From JADJPL01 sp040382095 (GTDB taxonomy: Bacteria > Bacteroidota > Bacteroidia > Chitinophagales > Saprospiraceae), in the NCBI GenBank assembly GCA_040382095.1, contig JBEIGB010000013.1, positions 1 through 58,598 of the forward strand: a DNA stretch of 58,598 nucleotides. The letters are read 5' to 3'. The notes under the pieces were generated by a model, which searched no databases, was not told where the DNA came from, and worked only from the letters and a program-made list of their open reading frames with translations. Below, piece by piece: positions 25,286 to 34,374 of this stretch. Positions within the stretch are counted from its first letter, which is position 1, and each line of letters opens with the position of its first letter. A program made the position numbers and the translations under genes.

Positions 25286-28200
25286 ATGGAAAATACGTAC
25301 AACCGACAGTCCTATAACGATTTTTTTTTGCAGGAATTGGCAAAACTCAACTCCGTTCAACAAAGTGCCGCCGGACACTTCGACGGGCCAATGCTCGTCG
25401 TCGCAGGCCCGGGTACAGGAAAAACACAGCTCCTTGCCGCCAGAATAGGCCGTATTCTGCTCGAAACGGATACCTTTCCGGAAAATATCCTCTGCCTGAC
25501 CTTCACCGACGCCGGTATCGCCGCAATACGCGAGCGCTTGAGGCTATTTATAGGACCCGCTGCCCATCGCGTTCATATTTTTACTTTCCATGCATTCTGC
25601 AATGCGGTAATCCGCGACCATTCAGAGTACTTTGGCAGCAATGATCTCCAGCCCCTCAGCGACCTGGAACGCATTGACCTAATCAGAAAAACCATAGATG
25701 GATTATCCCCAGGCCATATACTCTACAGAGGAGCCCGGGATCCCTATTTCCACGAAAAGGGCTTACAACTACTCTTCCAACGCATGAACACAGAAGACTG
25801 GACGCCTGAATTTATCAAACATGCCGTACAGGAATGGTTGAAACAACTTCCGGACCGCCCCGAATTCCGTTATCAAAGAAAAAATGGCCCTTTCCAAAAA
25901 GGGGACTTGAAAATCCATAAAATAGAAGAGACACAACTCCGCATGGCTCAGCTTTGCGCCGCTGCAGATTTATACCCGGTGTACGAAGCACTAAAAACCA
26001 CATCAAAAAGATACGATTACGAAGATATGGTTCTATGGGTGCTGAGGGCTTTCGACCGCCATCCGTTTTTACTACGCAATTATCAGGAACGTTACCTCTA
26101 TTTCCTCGTGGACGAATACCAGGATACCAATGGCGCACAAAATGAAATCCTCCTTAAACTCATCAGCTTCTGGCAAAACCCCAATGTCTTTATCGTCGGG
26201 GACGACGACCAGTCCATCTACGAATTTCAGGGCGCACGGCTAAAAAATCTCCTCGATTTTCGCAACCAATACGCAGAAAATCTCGAAGTCATGACGCTCA
26301 CTGAAAACTACCGCTCCTCTCAGAATATCCTCGACTGGGCAGATACCCTCATCCAGAAAAACCATATCCGATTACTCAATTTCATCCCCGGTGCAAAAAA
26401 ATTCCTCACCGCAGCCAACCCCCAACGACGATATTCCCATGACCAACCGGTAATCCGGGAATACCCCAACCGGCTTCAGGAAGCCGTTCATGTCGTCCAG
26501 CAAATTGAATCCCTCCTCGGTGCCGGACGACCGGCCAACGAAATCGCAGTCATCTATGCCCAGCACAAACAGGCCGAATTACTCAACCAACTGTTGATAA
26601 AGAAAAATATCCCATACACGGCAAAACGGAGTATAGACCTGCTCCACGAGCCGGTTATCGAAAAGATTACCCAAATCCTGGACTATATTCGCCACGAAGC
26701 AAGAATGCCCCATTCCGGAGAAGCTTTGCTCTTTAAAATACTCCATTTCCGCTTTTGGGATAATACGTCCCTGGATATCGCAAAAATCAGCTTCGCTATA
26801 AACCAAATCAGAGAAAATAACCCCCTGCCCTGGAGAATCGCAGTTCAGGATCCTTCGTTTATCCAAAATTTGGCATTGTCCTGCCCGCAGAATATCCTAA
26901 AAGCAGCCAGAATCCTCGAATCCCTCATCAATTCAGCAGCTAATGTTACCCTCCCAGCTCTCCTGGAACTACTCATCAACCAAACAGGAATCACCTCCGC
27001 CTCCATCAACGACAACCATCGCCCCGCCCTGCAGACCGAATGCTTGTTTAATTTCCTGACCTTTGTCTATGAGGAATGCCAGCGATACAATGGAATGAAC
27101 CTCGAAGGGTTTTTCCAGCTCATCGAACGCATGAAAGACAATGGAATCCCCCTGCCATTTTTCCAGCAGTCACAGCTCGCCGAAGGAGTACAGCTATTGA
27201 CTGCACATAGTGCAAAAGGACTGGAATTCGCCCATGTTTTTATTTTAGATGTCGTAAAGGAACGATGGGAACCCCTTAGCCGCAACCCCTCCGGCAGCTT
27301 TCAGCTTCCGGAAACCCTCTCCTGGTTCGCGGAAGAAGATGCAATGGAAGCGCGCAGACGCCTGTTTTATGTGGCAATGACCCGTGCCGGGCAAGGCCTC
27401 TACATCTCGTTTGCCCGACAAAACGAAAAGGGCAAACCACTCTACCCGGCACGCTTTATTGATGAACTCCTGGACAAGTTTCCCGGAAGCCTCCAACGTG
27501 TTTCGGTACCTGCAAAAGAAGTACAAGAGGCTCAAATTTCCCTGATCCAAAATTCCACTCCGCCTGACTTACCCGGTTTAGAAAAATCTCTGGCGGATAC
27601 ACAGCTCCGTAATTTCCGGCTCAGTATCTCGGCACTGAACAGCTTCCTAAACTGCCCACTGGAATTCTATTTCAACTATATCGTCCACGCCCCTCAATTG
27701 CCGGGCGATGCTGCTGTCTATGGCCAGGCCATGCACCTTGCAATGAAACGGCTTTTCCTGAGTATGCGCAGTGCAAAAGATAAAGCATTCCCTCCGCTGC
27801 AAACTTTCCTGGGATATTTCACCGAAGCACTGCTCAAAAAAAAGGGGGTTCTGACCCCTACAGCTTTTCATTCCTACCTGGAACAGGGAAAACGGGCACT
27901 GGAATTACTGTACCGTCAAAATATCGGGCATTGGCATAAAGAAGTGAGCGTAGAATACACAGTCAGACAAGTAGAAGTAGATGGCGTGCCGATGACCGGC
28001 ACGATAGACAAAATCGAATACCACCCCACGCTCAGCATTGGCGTGGTGGACTATAAAACAGGGCGTCATGCTGATGACCGTACCTACAGCCCCTCCCCAT
28101 CCAACCCTTTCGGCGGGACTTACTGGCGTCAGCTGGTTTTCTACAAATTGCTTTTTGAAGCCCTCGACCGATCTTCCCGATCTGTCACCTTTGGAGAAGT

Positions 28201-28432
28201 AGTTTACCTGGAACCAGACCTCCGGGCGGATTTTAAAGTACAGAGGATTTCATTCCAACCTGAAGATGTCCAGATGATGCGTACGTTGATCCCAGAAGTT
28301 TATACCCGTATAATTAACCACGACTTCTACCGGGGATGTGGAACAAAAACATGCCCCTGGTGTACTTTGGCAAGACAGGAAATCCTGCCGCTCAGCTTAA
28401 GTGATCCGGAAATTGAAGCACTTGATGATTAA
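25286..28432 (+). CDS. UvrD/Rep-type helicase fused to a PD-(D/E)XK Fe-S nuclease domain
   Basis: A 1048-residue superfamily 1 3'-5' helicase with nuclease domain, of the group that processes DNA ends or stalled forks. Helicase motifs: Q motif LNSVQQSAA, Walker A GPGTGKT (41-47), Walker B/motif II DEYQD (276-280), motif III GDDDQSIYEFQGA, motif IV NYRSSQNIL, motif V HSAKGLEF and motif VI YVAMTRA. The C-terminal part has the AddB/Cas4-like layout: Cys790 (SFLNCPLEFYF), the nuclease motif GTIDKIEY with DYKTG (922-926), and Cys1018, Cys1023, Cys1026 (GCGTKTCPWC). The four Cys would hold a 4Fe-4S cluster. A start at 25202 would run inside dnaX; the ATG at 25286 is preferred. It lies between dnaX and a glycosyltransferase. 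Confidence 0.93.
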   Translation: MENTYNRQSYNDFFLQELAKLNSVQQSAAGHFDGPMLVVAGPGTGKTQLLAARIGRILLETDTFPENILCLTFTDAGIAAIRERLRLFIGPAAHRVHIFTFHAFCNAVIRDHSEYFGSNDLQPLSDLERIDLIRKTIDGLSPGHILYRGARDPYFHEKGLQLLFQRMNTEDWTPEFIKHAVQEWLKQLPDRPEFRYQRKNGPFQKGDLKIHKIEETQLRMAQLCAAADLYPVYEALKTTSKRYDYEDMVLWVLRAFDRHPFLLRNYQERYLYFLVDEYQDTNGAQNEILLKLISFWQNPNVFIVGDDDQSIYEFQGARLKNLLDFRNQYAENLEVMTLTENYRSSQNILDWADTLIQKNHIRLLNFIPGAKKFLTAANPQRRYSHDQPVIREYPNRLQEAVHVVQQIESLLGAGRPANEIAVIYAQHKQAELLNQLLIKKNIPYTAKRSIDLLHEPVIEKITQILDYIRHEARMPHSGEALLFKILHFRFWDNTSLDIAKISFAINQIRENNPLPWRIAVQDPSFIQNLALSCPQNILKAARILESLINSAANVTLPALLELLINQTGITSASINDNHRPALQTECLFNFLTFVYEECQRYNGMNLEGFFQLIERMKDNGIPLPFFQQSQLAEGVQLLTAHSAKGLEFAHVFILDVVKERWEPLSRNPSGSFQLPETLSWFAEEDAMEARRRLFYVAMTRAGQGLYISFARQNEKGKPLYPARFIDELLDKFPGSLQRVSVPAKEVQEAQISLIQNSTPPDLPGLEKSLADTQLRNFRLSISALNSFLNCPLEFYFNYIVHAPQLPGDAAVYGQAMHLAMKRLFLSMRSAKDKAFPPLQTFLGYFTEALLKKKGVLTPTAFHSYLEQGKRALELLYRQNIGHWHKEVSVEYTVRQVEVDGVPMTGTIDKIEYHPTLSIGVVDYKTGRHADDRTYSPSPSNPFGGTYWRQLVFYKLLFEALDRSSRSVTFGEVVYLEPDLRADFKVQRISFQPEDVQMMRTLIPEVYTRIINHDFYRGCGTKTCPWCTLARQEILPLSLSDPEIEALDD

Positions 28433-28438
28433 CCGCCT

Positions 28439-29596
28439 ATGCGTATTGCTATCAATACACGCTTTTTACTGCCGGGCAAATTGGAAGGCCTGGGATGGTA
28501 CACCTATGAAATTTGCAGACGCTGGGCTGCAGCCCACCCGCAGGACGAGTTCTTCTTCCTTTTTGACCGCCCTTATGACCCACGTTTTGTTTTTGGCCCT
28601 AATGTCCATCCAATCGTGGTATCCCCTCCTGCAAGACATCCTGTTCTTTGGTACCTCTGGTTCGAAGGCCGTCTCCCTGTAATATTGAAAACAATAAAAG
28701 CAGACGTGTTCTTTTCGCCCGATGGGTACCTAAGCCTACGAAGTCAAACCCCAACCGTCATGGTTGTACACGACCTGGCATTCCGACATTATCCAGGGCA
28801 AGTACCCAGGATCGTTCGTGCTTTTTACACGCATTTTACCCCCCAGTACCTTCATCGGGCCAGTAAAATCGTTACCGTTTCTGATTTTGTGAAACAAGAT
28901 ATCGAAAAACAATATGCGCTCCCTGCTGAAAAAATAGTGGTCGTCCCCAATGGTGGGCGGGAAGGATTTAAACCATTGAATACCTTTGAAATCCAAAATC
29001 TGCGGAACAAATATGCAGCCGGAAAACCTTATTTCTTTTATCTCGGCGCTTTGCACCCCCGAAAAAACCTTCCCCGGCTGATCGCTGCATATAATCTTTT
29101 TCGCCAACTCTACGGCACAGAGGTCAAATTACTCATCGGTGGCCGTATGGCATGGCAGACGAGCGAAATTTTCAGCGCCTGGAAATCCGCTCCTTTCCAA
29201 GAGGACATTTGCTTTTTGGGATACCTCCCGGAAGAAACCCTCCCAGGGGTATTAGGTGCTGCCCTCGCCCTGACCTACGTGCCCCTCTTCGAAGGTTTTG
29301 GACTTCCTGTCCTCGAAGCTATGTTCAGCGAGGTCCCTATCCTCGCTTCCAACAGCGCATCCATCCCGGAAGTAGCTGGTAATGCCGCCCTCCTGGTCAA
29401 CCCTTTCGACGAGGAGGCTATCGCACACGCAATGTGGCAATTATGGGAAAATCCGGCATTGCGTTCATCCTTAATCCAAAAAGGCCGGTTACAGCGGTCG
29501 CATTTTTCCTGGGACGATGCCGCAGATAGGATTTATAAAATACTGGAAGAAGTCTCAAGGGAAGCTTCCAGCATATCTTCCCCACAAAAACCCTGA
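28439..29596 (+). CDS. Family 4 glycosyltransferase
   Basis: A 385-residue GT-B fold enzyme that transfers a sugar from a nucleotide donor, with retention of configuration. The N-terminal acceptor half starts MRIAINTRFLLPGKLEGLGWY. The C-terminal donor half has YLGALHPRKNLPRLI (about 201-215) and the E-x7-E motif FEGFGLPVLEAM (Glu285 and Glu293). The acceptor cannot be told; O-antigen or capsule synthesis is likely, and polysaccharide export genes lie 13 kb away at 42.3-46.4 kb. It follows the helicase by 6 nt. Its last 64 nt overlap the convergent mtaB gene. Confidence 0.92.
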   Translation: MRIAINTRFLLPGKLEGLGWYTYEICRRWAAAHPQDEFFFLFDRPYDPRFVFGPNVHPIVVSPPARHPVLWYLWFEGRLPVILKTIKADVFFSPDGYLSLRSQTPTVMVVHDLAFRHYPGQVPRIVRAFYTHFTPQYLHRASKIVTVSDFVKQDIEKQYALPAEKIVVVPNGGREGFKPLNTFEIQNLRNKYAAGKPYFFYLGALHPRKNLPRLIAAYNLFRQLYGTEVKLLIGGRMAWQTSEIFSAWKSAPFQEDICFLGYLPEETLPGVLGAALALTYVPLFEGFGLPVLEAMFSEVPILASNSASIPEVAGNAALLVNPFDEEAIAHAMWQLWENPALRSSLIQKGRLQRSHFSWDDAADRIYKILEEVSREASSISSPQKP

Positions 29597-30882
29597 AGCC
29601 GTACCGGCAAGATAGTATTGATCAGTTCCGGCTGTAAAGCTGTTTCAATCTTGATATAGTTATCTGTAAACCCCGTCATCATACCTGGTGTCTTTGAGTG
29701 TTCGAAAAGTACTTCACGTACCGAACCAATATGATGGGAATAAAAATGCCTGCGTTTTTTAACGCTCAGTATGGTAAGTATGTCGTTACGCCTGCGGCGT
29801 TCCTCGACCGGCACCACTCCCTCCATTTCCGCCGCCGGGGTATTCGAACGCTCCGAATACGTAAATACGTGGAGGTAAGCGATATCCAGTTCGTTCAAAA
29901 AGTGATAGGTTTCCAGAAAATCTTCCGTTGTTTCGCCCGGAAACCCAACAATTACATCTACCCCGATACATGCATGTGGCATCAGGGCCTTAATGCGCTT
30001 TACCCTTTCGGCATAAAGCTCCCGAAGGTAACGGCGACGCATCATGCGCAGGATTTTATTGCTTCCCGACTGTAAAGGCATGTGAAAATGTGGCACAAAG
30101 CGCGCTGATTGGGCTACAAACCCAATAATTTCATCTGTACATAAATTTGGCTCTATCGAAGAGATCCGATATCGGCTGATCGGTCCAACGGTGTCCAAAT
30201 CGCGGATCAGGTCAATAAAGAGCGCTTCTTTTTTTGGATGGGTTCCTTCGATTACCGCTGTACCATTGCCAAAATCCCCGATATTCACCCCCGTGAGCAC
30301 AATTTCTTTGACGCCAAGCCCTGCAATTTCCCGAACATTGCGCACTACATTTTCGATCGTATCGCTTCTGCTGCCGCCACGTGCCTGAGGAATCGTACAG
30401 AAAGTACACTTATAGTCGCAGCCATCCTGCACTTTTAAAAAAGAGCGCGTACGGTCACCAAAAGAAAATGCTTCAGAAAATGAATTGGCCGCCTTAACAT
30501 GGCCCGCAACGACCAGGCCCTTACCCGGCGACTTGCTCAAATCATCGATGAAATCCAGAATACGGAACTTTTCGGCAGCCCCCAGTACCAGATCTACGCC
30601 AGGGATGTTGGCAATTTCTTCGGGTTTTAACTGCGCATAACAGCCTACCACAACAATCAGTGCATCCGGCGAGCGACGCAGGGCCTGACGCACTACCTTC
30701 CGACATTTCCGGTCGGCAAAATCCGTCACCGAACAGGTATTAATGATATAAATACCCGCCCCGTCCCCGAATCCCACCTCCTGGTATCCCGCCTTCTCAA
30801 ACTGACGGCCAATCGCAGAAGTCTCGGAATAATTGAGCTTACACCCTAATGTATGGAAAGCAACCGTACGGGGCGTTGACAT
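29533..30882 (-). CDS. mtaB: tRNA t6A37 methylthiotransferase MtaB
   Basis: A radical-SAM enzyme that adds the methylthio group to t6A37 in tRNAs reading ANN codons. The N-terminal MTTase domain has Cys14 (TLGCKLNYSE), Cys50 (INTCSVT) and Cys81 (GCYAQ) for one Fe-S cluster. The radical-SAM triad is Cys155, Cys159 and Cys162 (CDYKCTFCTIPQARG). The TRAM-like end is present. 449 residues is the normal length for the MtaB/YqeV group, and the NYSE stretch with the SVT context separates it from MiaB and RimO. It ends a minus-strand unit with the AIM24-like, GH18 and CDGSH genes, and its 3' end overlaps the convergent glycosyltransferase. Confidence 0.95.
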   Translation of the reverse strand: MSTPRTVAFHTLGCKLNYSETSAIGRQFEKAGYQEVGFGDGAGIYIINTCSVTDFADRKCRKVVRQALRRSPDALIVVVGCYAQLKPEEIANIPGVDLVLGAAEKFRILDFIDDLSKSPGKGLVVAGHVKAANSFSEAFSFGDRTRSFLKVQDGCDYKCTFCTIPQARGGSRSDTIENVVRNVREIAGLGVKEIVLTGVNIGDFGNGTAVIEGTHPKKEALFIDLIRDLDTVGPISRYRISSIEPNLCTDEIIGFVAQSARFVPHFHMPLQSGSNKILRMMRRRYLRELYAERVKRIKALMPHACIGVDVIVGFPGETTEDFLETYHFLNELDIAYLHVFTYSERSNTPAAEMEGVVPVEERRRRNDILTILSVKKRRHFYSHHIGSVREVLFEHSKTPGMMTGFTDNYIKIETALQPELINTILPVRLQGFCGEDMLEASLETSSSIL

Positions 30883-30934
30883 TAAATCTTCAGTTTAAAC
30901 ATTCTTTTAGTTTACTGTGACGGGGCAGCAGCGA

Positions 30935-31735
30935 CTACCAACCATCCCCGTCCAGCAGGTTGCCGAGGCCACCGAGTACGCTGCCCTCATCTTTTCTGTT
31001 GCCATAATTACTTGAAGCACGCAACACACGATCTGCCAGTCGGCTGAAGGGCAGCGATTGTATCCAAACGGTACCAGGGCCTTGCAGACGTGCGAAGAAT
31101 AGCCCTTCCCCACCAAAAAACATGTTTTTTACCCCGCGTACCATCTCAATATCATAGTCCACATCCCGGGTAAAGGCGACCAAACAACCGGTATCCACCC
31201 GCAGGCTTTCACCCAAAGTCAGTTGCCTTTCAATAATTGTACCCCCTGCATGCAGAAAAGCCATTCCATCTCCTTCTACTTTCTGCATGATAAACCCTTC
31301 ACCACCAAAAAAACCCCTGCCGAGCTTCTGGGAAAACTCTATCCCAACAGCAGCGCCCTTTGCCGCACAAAGAAAGGCGTCTTTCTGGCAAATAATCTTA
31401 TTTTCGTACACCGAAAGGTCCAGGGGAATAATTTTACCTGGATAAGGCGAGGCAAAAGACACCCTGCGCTTGCCCGTGCCACCATGGGAAAAAGCAGTCA
31501 TAAACAGGCTTTCTCCGGTAATCAGACGTTTGCCAGCCGAGAGCACCTTGTCCCACAAACCTCCCCCCTCATTGCGCGAACCATCGCCAAAAATCGTAGT
31601 CATCTCGATCCCGTCTTCCATCATCATGAAACTGCCGGATTCCGCGATTACTGTCTCGTAGGGGTCAAGCTCAATCTCGACAAACTGCATCTCTTCCCCA
31701 AAAATTTCATAGTCAATTTCGTGTGCATTCTTCAT
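30935..31735 (-). CDS. TIGR00266/AIM24-family protein
   Basis: A 266-residue member of the TIGR00266 (AIM24) family, a beta-rich fold distantly like TRAP. Family landmarks are the start IFGEEMQFVEIELDPYETV, the AESGSFMMM turn, GESLFMTAFSH, PGKIIPLDL, GGEGFIMQKVEGDGMAFLHAGG and GGEGLFFARLQGPGTVWIQSLPFSRLADRV, with the usual Gly/Gln-rich turns. The function is unknown in bacteria; yeast Aim24 acts in mitochondrial inner-membrane organisation. The C-terminus ends in a Gly-rich tail. The start overlaps the stop of the GH18 gene by 4 nt, so translation is coupled. Confidence 0.9.
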   Translation of the reverse strand: MKNAHEIDYEIFGEEMQFVEIELDPYETVIAESGSFMMMEDGIEMTTIFGDGSRNEGGGLWDKVLSAGKRLITGESLFMTAFSHGGTGKRRVSFASPYPGKIIPLDLSVYENKIICQKDAFLCAAKGAAVGIEFSQKLGRGFFGGEGFIMQKVEGDGMAFLHAGGTIIERQLTLGESLRVDTGCLVAFTRDVDYDIEMVRGVKNMFFGGEGLFFARLQGPGTVWIQSLPFSRLADRVLRASSNYGNRKDEGSVLGGLGNLLDGDGW

Positions 31736-32856
31736 TTGCCATTGATTTTTTTCACTAACTCCTGGCCGCTATCGCCAAAATATTCCCAAAACATTATTCC
31801 CTGCAGTTTGTTCCGGCGGACGTACCGCATCTTGTGCCGGATAGACTTTCCATCCTCATACGTAATGAAAATCAGGCTGTCCGGATGAAACAGATAGGAG
31901 GCTTTTGCCGCTTTATCCCAATATCTTTTGTACCCGGCACCAGCAATCAGGCTATCCCGAATAGTATGATACCCAAAATCATGGTAAAAGGAAAGCCCTT
32001 CCTGGTTCAGCCCCCTCGCCTCCTGACTTTCCATCCTCCACCCACGCCCGTAGAATGCAGCTCCAATCACCAGCTTCTCCAGAGGCACACCGCCCCTGGT
32101 CAGCAATTCGACCGCCCCGGAAGCATCCATAGAGGATCCTCTCCCCCTCGTGCTGCGATACAGGTTGGTATGGTGCCCTGTGGTTCTACTCCAGCTTCCC
32201 GTAAAATCGTAGGTCATGATGTTGATGAAGTCCAGATAATGCTGTGCCTTGTCCATTTCGGTGAAGTCCAGGAAGCGCTGGCCTGCACCCGCAGCTATAG
32301 TAAGCAGATAGCCCGGATGCCCATTGGTACGGGCCAGGGAATCAAGTCCCTCACGAAGATCTTTGAGCATGAGGGTGAAATGCGCTTTATCCTCCGGACG
32401 GTGTGTATTCCCTGCCCCGGTCTGCCCGGGATATTCCCAGTCAATATCAATCCCGTCGAATCCATAACGCAGCATATAGCGAAGTGCAGAACTGGTGAAC
32501 GCCGCACGGCTCTCCGCAGTAAGGGCAGCATCTGAAAACCCTCCGGACCCACCCCATCCCCCAATCGAAATAAGGATCCTGAGATTTGGATTTGCCTGCT
32601 TTAGCGTCTGTAGCGCAGGAATGTTCGTCGCGTCGAACAGGTTATCTTCCGATGGCACTACCTCATTGTTGACGATTTCTGCGAACGCATAATTGATATG
32701 CGTCAGATCGGCCGGATCAATAAGCGTGGGATCTATGGGTTTGCTGCCAAAAACATACGCCACGACAAAGGGCTTTTTAAGCGATGGCAGGGTAAAGGAC
32801 AAAGCAACCCCACCAGCTAAAGCAAACAGAATAAAAACGCGAAAGCTCCGCTTCAT
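31732..32856 (-). CDS. GH18-family glycoside hydrolase (chitinase-like)
   Basis: A 374-residue single-domain secreted hydrolase. A signal sequence (about 1-23) is followed directly by the TIM barrel. The SxGG motif is SIGGWGGSGGFS (97-108) and the catalytic motif DxxDxDxE is DGIDIDWE (134-141), with Glu141 as acid and Asp139 and Asp137 in place. The later YDF segment (INIMTYDFTGSW) and the closing MFWEYFGDS Trp complete the active site. An intact motif supports activity on chitin or another GlcNAc polymer. There is no carbohydrate-binding module or type 9 secretion tail, so it probably stays periplasmic or works on cell-wall-derived sugars. It lies between the CDGSH and AIM24-like genes. Confidence 0.93.
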   Translation of the reverse strand: MKRSFRVFILFALAGGVALSFTLPSLKKPFVVAYVFGSKPIDPTLIDPADLTHINYAFAEIVNNEVVPSEDNLFDATNIPALQTLKQANPNLRILISIGGWGGSGGFSDAALTAESRAAFTSSALRYMLRYGFDGIDIDWEYPGQTGAGNTHRPEDKAHFTLMLKDLREGLDSLARTNGHPGYLLTIAAGAGQRFLDFTEMDKAQHYLDFINIMTYDFTGSWSRTTGHHTNLYRSTRGRGSSMDASGAVELLTRGGVPLEKLVIGAAFYGRGWRMESQEARGLNQEGLSFYHDFGYHTIRDSLIAGAGYKRYWDKAAKASYLFHPDSLIFITYEDGKSIRHKMRYVRRNKLQGIMFWEYFGDSGQELVKKINGK

Positions 32857-32866
32857 TCAAATAATT

Positions 32867-33103
32867 TTAGCCGACAAAACCCACGTTACGGTGCGCCCCA
32901 TCGCAAAATGGTTTATTCGCAGATGCGCCGCAGCGACAAAATGAAGTCCTTGGGCCTTTCACAATTACGGTGCCATCCGGCATTCTGACCTCGAGATTGC
33001 CAATGACCAGTAAAGAACCATTTTCGCGCACTTCACAAATTACAGCAGGTTCCTGGGGCATCTGCTCCTCCCGGGATGTTTTGTTGTCGTTATCCACGCT
33101 CAT
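32867..33103 (-). CDS. CDGSH iron-sulfur domain protein
   Basis: A 78-residue protein carrying a complete mitoNEET-type motif near its end: Cys56, Cys58, Ser61, Pro65, Cys67, Asp68, Gly69 and His71 (FCRCGASANKPFCDGAHR). The three Cys and one His bind a 2Fe-2S cluster in this family, used for electron or cluster transfer. The N-terminal 20 residues are polar and probably flexible; there is no membrane anchor. It is the first gene of the minus-strand unit CDGSH-GH18-AIM24-mtaB and is separated from the divergent RluA-type gene by only 23 nt. Confidence 0.93.
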   Translation of the reverse strand: MSVDNDNKTSREEQMPQEPAVICEVRENGSLLVIGNLEVRMPDGTVIVKGPRTSFCRCGASANKPFCDGAHRNVGFVG

Positions 33104-33126
33104 CGTCCGATTTATTTTAGTTTTGT

Positions 33127-33897
33127 ATGAAAAGTATTGTTGATCACTTTCAGGAAGTGCGCCGAAAAAAGGAATTAGATGACCATCATATTAAAAACAC
33201 CAGAAAAGTGGGTTCAGCATCCAACGATTGGATAATCCGGGAGACACAAGGATGGCTTGCCGTAAATAAGCCGCCCGGGTTGAGTGTCGAGTGCCAGCCT
33301 GGTGCGACAGACACCATGGAGGACCTCGTATTCACTTATCTTTCTTCAACGACCCGAAAGCCTTTTGTCGGGATTGTCCATCGCCTGGATCGGCCAACCT
33401 CCGGCATTGTACTTTTTGCCAAAAAGAAAAGTGTTCTCCAGGAAATGCATTCCCTTTTCCGCAGTGCAAAAATACGAAAAACTTACCTCGCTGTGAGCAT
33501 CGGGACACCCAATCTTAAAAAAGGAATGCTGGAGCATTTGCTGGTAAGGGATACCGTACAAAAAAAAGCGCTCGTCGTCGCAACGCCATGCCCGGGTGCC
33601 TCCCTGGCGCGATTACAGTACCGCATCCTGACGGTAAAAAACAACAATGCACTCTGGGAAATCCGCCTGCTTACTGGAAAATACCATCAAATCAGGGCAC
33701 AACTTGGGGCAATAGGATGCCCGGTTGCAGGGGATGTCCGCTATGGCGCATCCGCGTTACCCGAAGCAGAAGCTATCGCCCTGCATGCACAACGCCTGGT
33801 GTTCCCGGATCCAGTCAGCGGGTCTGTCATTTTATTGGAAGCCCCGCTACCCAAAATAAAAATCTGGAACGACTGGGATATCCTTACTGGCCGCTGA
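33127..33897 (+). CDS. RluA-family RNA pseudouridine synthase
   Basis: A 256-residue enzyme that isomerises uridine in rRNA or tRNA. The motif GIVHRLDRPTSGIVLFAKK (82-100) contains the catalytic Asp88. WLAVNKPPGLSVE is the usual start of the catalytic domain, and LLTGKYHQIRAQLGAIGCP and DVRYGA are the later family motifs. There is no S4 domain, so it is the short form. Which uridine it modifies cannot be read from sequence. The first ~33 residues are not conserved in the family, so a later start is possible. Confidence 0.92.
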   Translation: MKSIVDHFQEVRRKKELDDHHIKNTRKVGSASNDWIIRETQGWLAVNKPPGLSVECQPGATDTMEDLVFTYLSSTTRKPFVGIVHRLDRPTSGIVLFAKKKSVLQEMHSLFRSAKIRKTYLAVSIGTPNLKKGMLEHLLVRDTVQKKALVVATPCPGASLARLQYRILTVKNNNALWEIRLLTGKYHQIRAQLGAIGCPVAGDVRYGASALPEAEAIALHAQRLVFPDPVSGSVILLEAPLPKIKIWNDWDILTGR

Positions 33898-33993
33898 GGT
33901 ACCTGAATTTTTTACTCAACAACCTTTCGCCATGCGCAGAAAATCTTCCCTTTTACCCCGCACCTGTCTCGCAAATTACCAGCAGGATGATTT

Positions 33994-34022
33994 GGGGTTG
34001 TCTAAAAAGGCGCTTTTGCCAC
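33994..34022. repeat. Possible degenerate copy of the hairpin repeat
   Basis: CTAAAAAGGCGCTTTTGCCAC here resembles AAAAAGCTGCTTTTAGCCCAC at 3270-3291 and forms an AAAAG/CTTTT stem. It lies downstream of the RluA-type gene in a 263-nt gap and may also act as that gene's terminator. A 42-codon open frame crosses it (33932-34060), without other support. Confidence 0.3.
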
Positions 34023-34108
34023 TAAAGGCAACTGGCACGGCCAATTTACACAACCTTTAAAAAAGATTTTTTATGCTATATATGCTCTAAGAAGATGTTT
34101 TTTATCAT

Positions 34109-34132
34109 CTTTATAAAAACTCCGCACAACTA
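34109..34132 (+). promoter_or_regulatory. Upstream element 1 of the hyp genes
   Basis: CTTTATAAAAACTCCGCACAACTA ends 28 nt before the start of the small membrane protein gene. A near copy lies at 34751-34776, just before hypB. Next to it, at 34091-34110, is an inverted repeat (AAGATG / CATCTT). The two look like paired regulatory or promoter sites; no known regulator site is recognised. Confidence 0.4.
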
Positions 34133-34160
34133 CTTTTAGAAAAATCAAAACTTTAAACGT

Positions 34161-34367
34161 ATGCGTCTGATCGCCATCCTGTTAACACTCGCGATGCCCG
34201 CTATACTACAGGCACACCCAGGCCACGGGGCTTCCAACGGCCACGACGCCCTGCATTTCCTGCTTTCCCCGGGTCACGTCGGGCCAGCCCTTGTCATGAT
34301 TTTTGCCGCAAGCCTTTACCTGTTGCTCAGGACACCAAAAACCAAAGGCCGGCCTGTCAAACACTAA
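34161..34367 (+). CDS. Small membrane protein at the head of the hyp genes
   Basis: A 68-residue protein with a signal peptide (to about AILQA, residue 18), a short His-rich stretch (HPGHGASNGHDALHF) and one membrane helix (about 39-57). The start after the signal, HPGHG, resembles the mature N-terminus of HupE/UreJ nickel carriers, which begin with His and have the HPxxH motif. The protein has one helix after the signal instead of six, so it cannot be a carrier alone. It lies 7 nt before hypA and belongs to the same transcript. A role in nickel binding or hydrogenase maturation is inferred from the His pattern and place only. Confidence 0.65.
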   Translation: MRLIAILLTLAMPAILQAHPGHGASNGHDALHFLLSPGHVGPALVMIFAASLYLLLRTPKTKGRPVKH

Positions 34368-34374
34368 GGATATC

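Noticed and set aside
33932..34060. 42-codon frame in the gap before the hyp genes
   Set aside because: No family, no spacing to a gene and it crosses a repeat-like hairpin. Not enough to call a gene or leader peptide.
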